A stretch of 64,000 bases of DNA, from positions 17,470-81,469 of the forward strand of contig NW_026089510.1 in assembly GCF_933775445.1 (NCBI RefSeq). The letters are read 5' to 3'. Position numbers and translations under genes: made by a program. The notes under the pieces were generated by a model. It saw nothing but the letters and a program-made list of their open reading frames with translations. It did no database searches and had not been told where the DNA came from. The stretch comes from Argentina anserina (taxonomy: Eukaryota > Streptophyta > Magnoliopsida > Rosales > Rosaceae). Below, piece after piece: positions 36,401 to 49,600 of the stretch. Position 1 is the first letter of the stretch. Each line of letters starts with the position of its first letter.

Positions 36401-39400
36401 CTTTACTATTCCAATTGTGTATCTTTTTATTTCTCGTTTGAGTATCTTTCTGTAAGGCTTTCTGATGCGAGTTTCTATTGAATTTGAGAGTTTTGCAAGT
36501 GTGGGAGTGTGTTTCTTTCAAACTGAGTATCTTTACATCGTTTGCGTATCTTTACTATTCCAATTGTGTATCTTTACATCGTTTGCGTATCTTTACTATT
36601 CCAATTGTGTATCTTTTTATTTCTCGTTTGAGTATCTTTCTGTAAGGCTTTCTGATGCGAGTTTCTATTGAATTTGAGAGTTTTGCAAGTGTGGGAGTGT
36701 GTTTCTTTCAAACTGAGTATCTTTACATCGTTTGCGTATCTTTACTATTCCAATTGTGTATCTTTACATCGTTTGCGTATCTTTACTATTCCAATTGTGT
36801 ATCTTTACATCGTTTGCGTATCTTTACTATTCCAATTGTGTATCTTTTCATTTCTCGTTTGAGTATCTTTCTGTAAGGCTTCTGATGCGAGTTTCTATTG
36901 TATTTGAGAGTTTTGCAAGTGTGGGAGTGTGTTTCTTTCAAACTGAGTATCTTTACATCGTTTGCGTATCTTTACTATTCCAATTGTGTATCTTTTCATT
37001 TCTCGTTTGAGTGTCTTTCTGTAAGGCTTTCTGATGCGAGTTTCTATTGAATTTGAGAGTTTTGCAAGTGTGGGAGTGTGTTTCTTTCAAACTGAGTATC
37101 TTTACATCGTTTGCGTATCTTTACTATTCCAATTGTGTATCTTTACATCGTTTGCGTATCTTTACTATTCCAATTGTGTATCTTTTCATTTCTCGTTTGA
37201 GTCTCTTTCTGTAAGGCTTCTGATGCGAGTTTCTATTGTATTTGAGAGTTTTGCAAGTGTCGGAGTGTGTTTCTTTCAAACTGAGTATCTTTACATCGTT
37301 TTCGTATCTTTACTATTCCAATTGTGTATCTTTTCATTTCTCGTTTGAGTATCTTTCTGTAAGGCTTCTGATGCGAGTTTCTATTGTATTTGAGAGTTTT
37401 GCAAGTGTGGGAGTGTGTTTCTTTCAAACTGAGTATCTTTACATCGTTTGCGTATCTTTACTATTCCAATTGTGTATCTTTTCATTTCTCGTTTGAGTCT
37501 CTTTCTGTAAGGCTTCTGATGCGAGTTTCTATTGTATTTGAGAGTTTTGCAAGTGTGGGAGTGTGTTTCTTTCAAACTGAGTATCTTTACATCGTTTGCG
37601 TATCTTTACTATTCCAATTGTGTATCTTTACATAGTTTGCGTATCTTTACTATTCCAATTGTGTATCTTTTCATTTCTCGTTTGAGTCTCTTTCTGTAAG
37701 GCTTCTGATGCGAGTTTCTATTGTATTTGAGAGTTTTGCAAGTGTGGGAGTGTGTTTCTTTCAAACTGAGTATCTTTACATCGTTTGCGTATCTTTACTA
37801 TTCGAATTGTGTATCTTTACATTGTTTGCGTATCTTTACTATTCCAATTGTGTATCTTTTCATTTCTCGTTTGAGTCTCTTTCTGTAAGGCTTCTGATGC
37901 GAGTTTCTATTGTATTTGAGAGTTTTGCAAGTGTGGGAGTGTGTTTCTTTCAAACTGAGTATCTTTACATCGTTTGCGTATCTTTACTATTCCAATTGTG
38001 TATCTTTTCATTTCTCGTTTGAGTATCTTTCTGTAAGGCTTTCTGATGCGAGTTTCTATTGAATTTGAGAGTTTTGCAAGTGTGGGAGTGTGTTTCTTTC
38101 AAACTGAGTATCTTTACATCGTTTGCGTATCTTTACTATTCCAATTGTGTATCTTTACATCGTTTGCGTATCTTTACTATTCCAATTGTGTATCTTTTTA
38201 TTTCTCGTTTGAGTATCTTTCTGTAAGGCTTCTTATGCGAGTTTCTATTGTATTTGAGAGTTTTGCAAGTGTGGGAGTGTGTTTCTTTCAAACTGAGTAT
38301 CTTTACATCGTTTTCGTATCTTTACTATTCCAATTGTGTATCTTTTCATTTCTCGTTTGAGTATCTTTCTGTAAGGCTTCTGATGCGAGTTTCTATTGTA
38401 TTTGAGAGTTTTGCAAGTGTGGGAGTGTGTTTCTTTCAAACTGAGTATCTTTACATCGTTTGCGTATCTTTACTATTCCAATTGTGTATCTTTACATCGT
38501 TTTCGTATCTTTACTATTCCAATTGTGTATCTTTTCATTTCTCGTTTGAGTATCTTTCTGTAAGGCTTCTGATGCGAGTTTCTATTGTATTTGAGAGTTT
38601 TGCAAGTGTGGGAGTGTGTTTCTTTCAAACTGAGTATCTTTACATCGTTTGCGTATCTTTACTATTCCAATTGTGTATCTTTACATCGTTTGCGTATCTT
38701 TACTATTCCAATTGTGTATCTTTTCATTTCTCGTTTGAGTCTCTTTCTGTAAGGCTTCTGATGCGAGTTTCTATTGTATTTGAGAGTTTTGCAAATGTGG
38801 GAGTGTGTTTCTTTCAAACTGAGTATCTTTACATCGTTTGCGTATCTTTACTATTCCAATTGTGTATCTTTTCATTTCTCGTTTGAGTATCTTTCTGTAA
38901 GGCTTTCTGATGCGAGTTTCTATTGAATTTGAGAGTTTTGCAAGTGTGGGAGTGTGTTTCTTTCAAACTGAGTATCTTTACATCGTTTGCGTATTTTTAC
39001 TATTCCAATTGTGTATCTTTACATCGTTTGCGTATCTTTACTATTCCAATTGTGTATCTTTTCATTTCTCGTTTGAGTCTCTTTCTGTAAGGCTTCTGAT
39101 GCGAGTTTCTATTGTATTTGAGAGTTTTGCAAGTGTGGGAGTGTGTTTCTTTCAAACTGAGTATCTTTACATCGTTTGCGTATCTTTACTATTCCAATTG
39201 TGTATCTTTACATCGTTTGCGTATCTTTACTATTCCAATTGTGTATCTTTTTATTTCTCGTTTGAGTATCTTTCTGTAAGGCTTCTGATGCGAGTTTCTA
39301 TTGTATTTGAGAGTTTTGCAAGTGTCGGAGTGTGTTTCTTTCAAACTGAGTATCTTTACATCGTTTGCGTATCTTTACTATTCCAATTGTGTATCTTTAC

Positions 39401-42400
39401 ATCGTTTGCGTATCTTTACTATTCCAATTGTGTATCTTTTCATTTCTCGTTTGAGTATCTTTCTGTAAGGCTTCTGATGCGAGTTTCTATTGTATTTGAG
39501 AGTTTTGCAAGTGTGGGAGTGTGTTTCTTTCAAACTGAGTATCTTTACATCGTTTGCGTATCTTTACTATTCCAATTGTGTATCTTTTCATTTCTCGTTT
39601 GAGTGTCTTTCTGTAAGGCTTTCTGATGCGAATTTCTATTGAATTTGAGAGTTTTGCAAGTGTGGGAGTGTGTTTCTTTCAAACTGAGTATCTTTACATC
39701 GTTTGCGTATCTTTACTATTCCAATTGTGTATCTTTACATCGTTTGCGTATCTTTACTATTCCAATTGTGTATCTTTTCATTTCTCGTTTGAGTCTCTTT
39801 CTGTAAGGCTTCTGATGCGAGTTTCTATTGTATTTGAGAGTTTTGCAAGTGTGGGAGTGTGTTTCTTTCAAACTGAGTATCTTTACATCGTTTGCGTATC
39901 TTTACTATTCCAATTGTGTATCTTTACATCGTTTGCGTATCTTTACTATTCCAATTGTGTATCTTTTTATTTCTCGTTTGAGTATCTTTCTGTAAGGTTT
40001 TCTGATGCGAGTTTCTATTGAATTTGAGAGTTTTGCAAGTGTGGGAGTGTGTTTCTTTCAAACTGAGTATCTTTACATCGTTTGCGTATCTTTACTATTC
40101 CAATTGTGTATCTTTACATCGTTTGCGTATCTTTACTATTCCAATTGTGTATCTTTACATCGTTTGCGTATCTTTACTATTCCAATTGTGTATCTTTTCA
40201 TTTCTCGTTTGAGTCTCTTTCTGTAAGGCTTCTGATGCGAGTTTCTATTGTATTTGAGAGTTTTGCAAGTGTGGGAGTGTGTTTCTTTCAAACTGAGTAT
40301 CTTTACATCGTTTGCGTATCTTTACTATTCCAATTGTGTATCTTTTCATTTCTCGTTTGAGTGTCTTTCTGTAAGGCTTTCTGATGCGAGTTTCTATTGA
40401 ATTTGAGAGTTTTGCAAGTGTGGGAGTGTGTTTCTTTCAAACTGAGTATCTTTACATCGTTTGCGTATCTTTACTATTCCAATTGTGTATCTTTACATCG
40501 TTTGCGTATCTTTACTATTCCAATTGTGTATCTTTTCATTTCTCGTTTGAGTCTCTTTCTGTAAGGCTTCTGATGCGAGTTTCTATTGTATTTGAGAGTT
40601 TTGCAAGTGTCGGAGTGTGTTTCTTTCAAACTGAGTATCTTTACATCGTTTTCGTATCTTTACTATTCCAATTGTGTATCTTTTCATTTCTCGTTTGAGT
40701 ATCTTTCTGTAAGGCTTCTGATGCGAGTTTCTATTGTATTTGAGAGTTTTGCAAGTGTGGGAGTGTGTTTCTTTCAAACTGAGTATCTTTACATCGTTTG
40801 CGTATCTTTACTATTCCAATTGTGTATCTTTTCATTTCTCGTTTGAGTCTCTTTCTGTAAGGCTTCTGATGCGAGTTTCTATTGTATTTGAGAGTTTTGC
40901 AAGTGTGGGAGTGTGTTTCTTTCAAACTGAGTATCTTTACATCGTTTGCGTATCTTTACTATTCCAATTGTGTATCTTTACATCGTTTGCGTATCTTTAC
41001 TATTCCAATTGTGTATCTTTTCATTTCTCGTTTGAGTCTCTTTCTGTAAGGCTTCTGATGCGAGTTTCTATTGTATTTGAGAGTTTTGCAAGTGTGGGAG
41101 TGTGTTTCTTTCAAACTGAGTATCTTTACATCGTTTGCGTATCTTTACTATTCCAATTGTGTATCTTTACATTGTTTGCGTATCTTTACTATTCCAATTG
41201 TGTATCTTTTCATTTCTCGTTTGAGTCTCTTTCTGTAAGGCTTCTGATGCGAGTTTCTATTGTATTTGAGAGTTTTGCAAGTGTGGGAGTGTGTTTCTTT
41301 CAAACTGAGTATCTTTACATCGTTTGCGTATCTTTACTATTCCAATTGTGTATCTTTTCATTTCTCGTTTGAGTATCTTTCTGTAAGGCTTTCTGATGCG
41401 AGTTTCTATTGAATTTGAGAGTTTTGCAAGTGTGGGAGTGTGTTTCTTTCAAACTGAGTATCTTTACATCGTTTGCGTATCTTTACTATTCCAATTGTGT
41501 ATCTTTACATCGTTTGCGTATCTTTACTATTCCAATTGTGTATCTTTTTATTTCTCGTTTGAGTATCTTTCTGTAAGGCTTCTTATGCGAGTTTCTATTG
41601 TATTTGAGAGTTTTGCAAGTGTGGGAGTGTGTTTCTTTCAAACTGAGTATCTTTACATCGTTTTCGTATCTTTACTATTCCAATTGTGTATCTTTTCATT
41701 TCTCGTTTGAGTATCTTTCTGTAAGGCTTCTGATGCGAGTTTCTATTGTATTTGAGAGTTTTGCAAGTGTGGGAGTGTGTTTCTTTCAAACTGAGTATCT
41801 TTACATCGTTTGCGTATCTTTACTATTCCAATTGTGTATCTTTACATCGTTTTCGTATCTTTACTATTCCAATTGTGTATCTTTTCATTTCTCGTTTGAG
41901 TATCTTTCTGTAAGGCTTCTGATGCGAGTTTCTATTGTATTTGAGAGTTTTGCAAGTGTGGGAGTGTGTTTCTTTCAAACTGAGTATCTTTACATCGTTT
42001 GCGTATCTTTACTATTCCAATTGTGTATCTTTACATCGTTTGCGTATCTTTACTATTCCAATTGTGTATCTTTTCATTTCTCGTTTGAGTCTCTTTCTGT
42101 AAGGCTTCTGATGCGAGTTTCTATTGTATTTGAGAGTTTTGCAAATGTGGGAGTGTGTTTCTTTCAAACTGAGTATCTTTACATCGTTTGCGTATCTTTA
42201 CTATTCCAATTGTGTATCTTTTCATTTCTCGTTTGAGTATCTTTCTGTAAGGCTTTCTGATGCGAGTTTCTATTGAATTTGAGAGTTTTGCAAGTGTGGG
42301 AGTGTGTTTCTTTCAAACTGAGTATCTTTACATCGTTTGCGTATCTTTACTATTCCAATTGTGTATCTTTACATCGTTTGCGTATCTTTACTATTCCAAT

Positions 42401-45400
42401 TGTGTATCTTTTCATTTCTCGTTTGAGTCTCTTTCTGTAAGGCTTCTGATGCGAGTTTCTATTGTATTTGAGAGTTTTGCAAGTGTGGGAGTGTGTTTCT
42501 TTCAAACTGAGTATCTTTACATCGTTTGCGTATCTTTACTATTCCAATTGTGTATCTTTACATCGTTTGCGTATCTTTACTATTCCAATTGTGTATCTTT
42601 TCATTTCTCGTTTGAGTATCTTTCTGTAAGGCTTCTGATGCGAGTTTCTATTGTATTTGAGAGTTTTGCAAGTGTCGGAGTGTGTTTCTTTCAAACTGAG
42701 TATCTTTACATCGTTTGCGTATCTTTACTATTCCAATTGTGTATCTTTACATCGTTTGCGTATCTTTACTATTCCAATTGTGTATCTTTTCATTTCTCGT
42801 TTGAGTATCTTTCTGTAAGGCTTCTGATGCGAGTTTCTATTGTATTTGAGAGTTTTGCAAGTGTGGGAGTGTGTTTCTTTCAAACTGAGTATCTTTACAT
42901 CGTTTGCGTATCTTTACTATTCCAATTGTGTATCTTTTCATTTCTCGTTTGAGTGTCTTTCTGTAAGGCTTTCTGATGCGAATTTCTATTGAATTTGAGA
43001 GTTTTGCAAGTGTGGGAGTGTGTTTCTTTCAAACTGAGTATCTTTACATCGTTTGCGTATCTTTACTATTCCAATTGTGTATCTTTACATCGTTTGCGTA
43101 TCTTTACTATTCCAATTGTGTATCTTTTCATTTCTCGTTTGAGTCTCTTTCTGTAAGGCTTCTGATGCGAGTTTCTATTGTATTTGAGAGTTTTGCAAGT
43201 GTGGGAGTGTGTTTCTTTCAAACTGAGTATCTTTACATCGTTTGCGTATCTTTACTATTCCAATTGTGTATCTTTACATCGTTTGCGTATCTTTACTATT
43301 CCAATTGTGTATCTTTTTATTTCTCGTTTGAGTATCTTTCTGTAAGGCTTTCTGATGCGAGTTTCTATTGAATTTGAGAGTTTTGCAAGTGTGGGAGTGT
43401 GTTTCTTTCAAACTGAGTATCTTTACATCGTTTGCGTATCTTTACTATTCCAATTGTGTATCTTTACATCGTTTGCGTATCTTTACTATTCCAATTGTGT
43501 ATCTTTACATCGTTTGCGTATCTTTACTATTCCAATTGTGTATCTTTTCATTTCTCGTTTGAGTCTCTTTCTGTAAGGCTTCTGATGCGAGTTTCTATTG
43601 TATTTGAGAGTTTTGCAAGTGTGGGAGTGTGTTTCTTTCAAACTGAGTATCTTTACATCGTTTGCGTATCTTTACTATTCCAATTGTGTATCTTTTCATT
43701 TCTCGTTTGAGTGTCTTTCTGTAAGGCTTTCTGATGCGAGTTTCTATTGAATTTGAGAGTTTTGCAAGTGTGGGAGTGTGTTTCTTTCAAACTGAGTATC
43801 TTTACATCGTTTGCGTATCTTTACTATTCCAATTGTGTATCTTTACATCGTTTGCGTATCTTTACTATTCCAATTGTGTATCTTTTCATTTCTCGTTTGA
43901 GTCTCTTTCTGTAAGGCTTCTGATGCGAGTTTCTATTGTATTTGAGAGTTTTGCAAGTGTCGGAGTGTGTTTCTTTCAAACTGAGTATCTTTACATCGTT
44001 TTCGTATCTTTACTATTCCAATTGTGTATCTTTTCATTTCTCGTTTGAGTATCTTTCTGTAAGGCTTCTGATGCGAGTTTCTATTGTATTTGAGAGTTTT
44101 GCAAGTGTGGGAGTGTGTTTCTTTCAAACTGAGTATCTTTACATCGTTTGCGTATCTTTACTATTCCAATTGTGTATCTTTTCATTTCTCGTTTGAGTCT
44201 CTTTCTGTAAGGCTTCTGATGCGAGTTTCTATTGTATTTGAGAGTTTTGCAAGTGTGGGAGTGTGTTTCTTTCAAACTGAGTATCTTTACATCGTTTGCG
44301 TATCTTTACTATTCCAATTGTGTATCTTTACATCGTTTGCGTATCTTTACTATTCCAATTGTGTATCTTTTCATTTCTCGTTTGAGTCTCTTTCTGTAAG
44401 GCTTCTGATGCGAGTTTCTATTATATTTGAGAGTTTTGCAAGTGTGGGAGTGTGTTTCTTTCAAACTGAGTATCTTTACATCGTTTGCGTATCTTTACTA
44501 TTCCAATTGTGTATCTTTACATTGTTTGCGTATCTTTACTATTCCAATTGTGTATCTTTTCATTTCTCGTTTGAGTCTCTTTCTGTAAGGCTTCTGATGC
44601 GAGTTTCTATTGTATTTGAGAGTTTTGCAAGTGTGGGAGTGTGTTTCTTTCAAACTGAGTATCTTTACATCGTTTGCGTATCTTTACTATTCCAATTGTG
44701 TATCTTTTCATTTCTCGTTTGAGTATCTTTCTGTAAGGCTTTCTGATGCGAGTTTCTATTGAATTTGAGAGTTTTGCAAGTGTGGGAGTGTGTTTCTTTC
44801 AAACTGAGTATCTTTACATCGTTTGCGTATCTTTACTATTCCAATTGTGTATCTTTACATCGTTTGCGTATCTTTACTATTCCAATTGTGTATCTTTTTA
44901 TTTCTCGTTTGAGTATCTTTCTGTAAGGCTTCTTATGCGAGTTTCTATTGTATTTGAGAGTTTTGCAAGTGTGGGAGTGTGTTTCTTTCAAACTGAGTAT
45001 CTTTACATCGTTTTCGTATCTTTACTATTCCAATTGTGTATCTTTTCATTTCTCGTTTGAGTATCTTTCTGTAAGCCTTCTGATGCGAGTTTCTATTGTA
45101 TTTGAGAGTTTTGCAAGTGTGGGAGTGTGTTTCTTTCAAACTGAGTATCTTTACATCGTTTGCGTATCTTTACTATTCCAATTGTGTATCTTTACATCTT
45201 TTTCGTATCTTTACTATTCCAATTGTGTATCTTTTCATTTCTCGTTTGAGTATCTTTCTGTAAGGCTTCTGATGCGAGTTTCTATTGTATTTGAGAGTTT
45301 TGCAAGTGTGGGAGTGTGTTTCTTTCAAACTGAGTATCTTTACATCGTTTGCGTATCTTTACTATTCCAATTGTGTATCTTTACATCGTTTGCGTATCTT

Positions 45401-46640
45401 TACTATTCCAATTGTGTATCTTTTCATTTCTCGTTTGAGTCTCTTTCTGTAAGGCTTCTGATGCGAGTTTCTATTGTATTTGAGAGTTTTGCAAATGTGG
45501 GAGTGTGTTTCTTTCAAACTGAGTATCTTTACATCGTTTGCGTATCTTTACTATTCCAATTGTGTATCTTTTCATTTCTCGTTTGAGTATCTTTCTGTAA
45601 GGCTTTCTGATGCGAGTTTCTATTGAATTTGAGAGTTTTGCAAGTGTGGGAGTGTGTTTCTTTCAAACTGAGTATCTTTACATCGTTTGCGTATCTTTAC
45701 TATTCCAATTGTGTATCTTTACATCGTTTGCGTATCTTTACTATTCCAATTGTGTATCTTTTCATTTCTCGTTTGAGTCTCTTTCTGTAAGGCTTCTGAT
45801 GCGAGTTTCTATTGTATTTGAGAGTTTTGCAAGTGTGGGAGTGTGTTTCTTTCAAACTGAGTATCTTTACATCGTTTGCGTATCTTTACTATTCCAATTG
45901 TGTATCTTTACATCGTTTGCGTATCTTTACTATTCCAATTGTGTATCTTTTTATTTCTCGTTTGAGTATCTTTCTGTAAGGCTTCTGATGCGAGTTTCTA
46001 TTGTATTTGAGAGTTTTGCAAGTGTCGGAGTGTGTTTCTTTCAAACTGAGTATCTTTACATCGTTTGCGTATCTTTACTATTCCAATTGTGTATCTTTAC
46101 ATCGTTTGCGTATCTTTACTATTCCAATTGTGTATCTTTTCATTTCTCGTTTGAGTATCTTTCTGTAAGGCTTCTGATGCGAGTTTCTATTGTATTTGAG
46201 AGTTTTGCAAGTGTGGGAGTGTGTTTCTTTCAAACTGAGTATCTTTACATCGTTTGCGTATCTTTACTATTCCAATTGTGTATCTTTTCATTTCTCGTTT
46301 GAGTGTCTTTCTGTAAGGCTTTCTGATGCGAATTTCTATTGAATTTGAGAGTTTTGCAAGTGTGGGAGTGTGTTTCTTTCAAACTGAGTATCTTTACATC
46401 GTTTGCGTATCTTTACTATTCCAATTGTGTATCTTTACATCGTTTGCGTATCTTTACTATTCCAATTGTGTATCTTTTCATTTCTCGTTTGAGTCTCTTT
46501 CTGTAAGGCTTCTGATGCGAGTTTCTATTGTATTTGAGAGTTTTGCAAGTGTGGGAGTGTGTTTCTTTCAAACTGAGTATCTTTACATCGTTTGCGTATC
46601 TTTACTATTCCAATTGTGTATCTTTTCATTTCTCGTTTGA
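33469..46640 (+). repeat. Higher-order repeat G: 3350 bp, 19 monomers, about 3.9 copies
   Basis: Copies start at 33469 (3540 bp), 37009, 40359 and 43709. The canonical lengths are 190,148,148,189,189,148,190,148,189,189,148,190,189,189,148,190,189,231,148, summing to 3350. The first copy has one additional 190-bp monomer (36440-36629). The last copy stops matching in the monomer at 46491, where 148 bp replaces 189 bp. Recurrent markers are GCAAATG (35197, 38737, 42087, 45437) and GCGAATTTC (36061, 39601, 42951, 46301). Private changes include CATAGTTTGCG near 37634, TTCGAATTG near 37804, GTATTTTTAC near 38993, AAGGTTTTC near 39998, TTATATTTG near 44422 and GTAAGCCTTC near 45075. This is the largest homogeneous block of the window. 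Confidence 0.95.
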
Positions 46641-49600
46641 GTATCTTTCTGTAAGGCTTTCTGATGCGAGTTTCTATTGAATTTGAGAGTTTTGCAAGTG
46701 TGGGAGTGTGTTTCTTTCAAACTGAGTATCTTTACATCGTTTGCGTATCTTTACTATTCCAATTGTGTATCTTTACATCGTTTGCGTATCTTTACTATTC
46801 CAATTGTGTATCTTTTTATTTCTCGTTTGAGTATCTTTCTGTAAGGCTTCTTATGCGAGTTTCTATTGTATTTGAGAGTTTTGCAAGTGTCGGAGTGTGT
46901 TTCTTTCAAACTGAGTATCTTTACATCGTTTTCGTATCTTTACTATTCCAATTGTGTATCTTTTCATTTCTCGTTTGAGTATCTTTCTGTAAGGCTTCTG
47001 ATGCGAGTTTCTATTGTATTTGAGAGTTTTGCAAGTGTGGGAGTGTGTTTCTTTCAAACTGAGTATCTTTACATCGTTTGCGTATCTTTACTATTCCAAT
47101 TGTGTATCTTTTCATTTCTCGTTTGAGTATCTTTCTATAAGGCTTCTTATGCGAGTTTCTATTGTATTTGAGAGTTTTGCAAGTGTGGGAGTGTGTTTCT
47201 TTCAAACTGAGTATCTTTACATCGTTTGCGTATCTTTACTATTCCAATTGTGTATCTTTTCATTTCTCGTTTGAGTATCTTTCTGTAATGCTTTCTGATG
47301 CGAGTTTCTATTGAATTTGAGAGTTTTGCAAGTGTGGGAGTGTGTTTCTTTCAAACTGAGTATCTTTACATCGTTTGCGTATCTTTACTATTCCAATTGT
47401 GTATCTTTACATCGTTTGCGTATCTTTACTATTCCAATTGTGTATCTTTTCATTTCTCGTTTGAGTCTCTTTCTGTAAGGCTTCTGATGCGAGTTTCTAT
47501 TGTATTTGAGAGTTTTGCAAGTGTCGGAGTGTGTTTCTTTCAAACTGAGTATCTTTACATCGTTTTCGTATCTTTACTATTCCAATTGTGTATCTTTTCA
47601 TTTCTCGTTTGAGTATCTTTCTGTAAGGCTTCTGATGCGAGTGTCTATTGTATTTGAGAGTTTTGCAAGTGTGGGAGTGTGTTTCTTTCAAACTGAGTAT
47701 CTTTACATCGTTTGCGTATCTTTACTATTCCAATTGTGTATCTTTACATCGTTTGCGTATCTTTACTATTCCAATTGTGTATCTTTTCATTTCTCGTTTG
47801 AGTCTCTTTCTGTAAGGCTTCTGATGCGAGTTTCTATTGTATTTGAGAGTTTTGCAAGTGTGGGAGTGTGTTTCTTTCAAACTGAGTATCTTTACATCGT
47901 TTGCGTATCTTTACTATTCCAATTGTGTATCTTTACATCGTTTGCGTATCTTTACTATTCCAATTGTGTATCTTTTCATTTCTCGTTTGAGTCTCTTTCT
48001 GTAAGGCTTCTGATGCGAGTTTCTATTGTATTTGAGAGTTTTGCAAGTGTGGGAGTGTGTTTCTTTCAAACTGAGTATCTTTACATCGTTTGCGTATCTT
48101 TACTATTCCAATTGTGTATCTTTACATTGTTTGCGTATCTTTACTATTCCAATTGTGTATCTTTTCATTTCTCGTTTGAGTCTCTTTCTGTAAGGCTTCT
48201 GATGCGAGTTTCTATTGTATTTGAGAGTTTTGCAAGTGTGGGAGTGTGTTTCTTTCAAACTGAGTATCTTTACATCGTTTGCGTATCTTTACTATTCCAA
48301 TTGTGTATCTTTTCATTTCTCGTTTGAGTATCTTTCTGTAAGGCTTTCTGATGCGAGTTTCTATTGAATTTGAGAGTTTTGCAAGTGTGGGAGTGTGTTT
48401 CTTTCAAACTGAGTATCTTTACATCGTTTGCGTATCTTTACTATTCCAATTGTGTATCTTTACATCGTTTGCGTATCTTTACTATTCCAATTGTGTATCT
48501 TTTTATTTCTCGTTTGAGTATCTTTCTGTAAGGCTTCTTATGCGAGTTTCTATTGTATTTGAGAGTTTTGCAAGTGTCGGAGTGTGTTTCTTTCAAACTG
48601 AGTATCTTTACATCGTTTTCGTATCTTTACTATTCCAATTGTGTATCTTTTTATTTCTCGTTTGAGTATCTTTCTGTAAGGCTTCTTATGCGAGTTTCTA
48701 TTGTATTTGAGAGTTTTGCAAGTGTGGGAGTGTGTTTCTTTCAAACTGAGTATCTTTACATCGTTTTCGTATCTTTACTATTCCAATTGTGTATCTTTTC
48801 ATTTCTCGTTTGAGTATCTTTATGTAAGGCTTCTGATGCGAGTTTCTATTGTATTTGAGAGTTTTGCAAGTGTGGGAGTGTGTTTCTTTCAAACTGAGTA
48901 TCTTTACATCGTTTGCGTATCTTTACTATTCCAATTGTGTATCTTTACATCGTTTTCGTATCTTTACTATTCCAATTGTGTATCTTTTCATTTCTCGTTT
49001 GAGTATCTTTCTGTAAGGCTTCTGATGCGAGTTTCTATTGTATTTGAGAGTTTTGCAAGTGTGGGAGTGTGTTTCTTTCAAACTGAGTATCTTTACATCG
49101 TTTGCGTATCTTTACTATTCCAATTGTGTATCTTTACATCGTTTGCGTATCTTTACTATTCCAATTGTGTATCTTTTCATTTCTCGTTTGAGTCTCTTTC
49201 TGTAAGGCTTCTGATGCGAGTTTCTATTGTATTTGAGAGTTTTGCAAATGTGGGAGTGTGTTTCTTTCAAACTGAGTATCTTTACATCGTTTGCGTATCT
49301 TTACTATTCCAATTGTGTATCTTTTCATTTCTCGTTTGAGTATCTTTCTGTAAGGCTTTCTGATGCGAGTTTCTATTGAATTTGAGAGTTTTGCAAGTGT
49401 GGGAGTGTGTTTCTTTCAAACTGAGTATCTTTACATCGTTTGCGTATCTTTACTATTCCAATTGTGTATCTTTACATCGTTTGCGTATCTTTACTATTCC
49501 AATTGTGTATCTTTTCATTTCTCGTTTGAGTCTCTTTCTGTAAGGCTTCTGATGCGAGTTTCTATTGTATTTGAGAGTTTTGCAAGTGTGGGAGTGTGTT

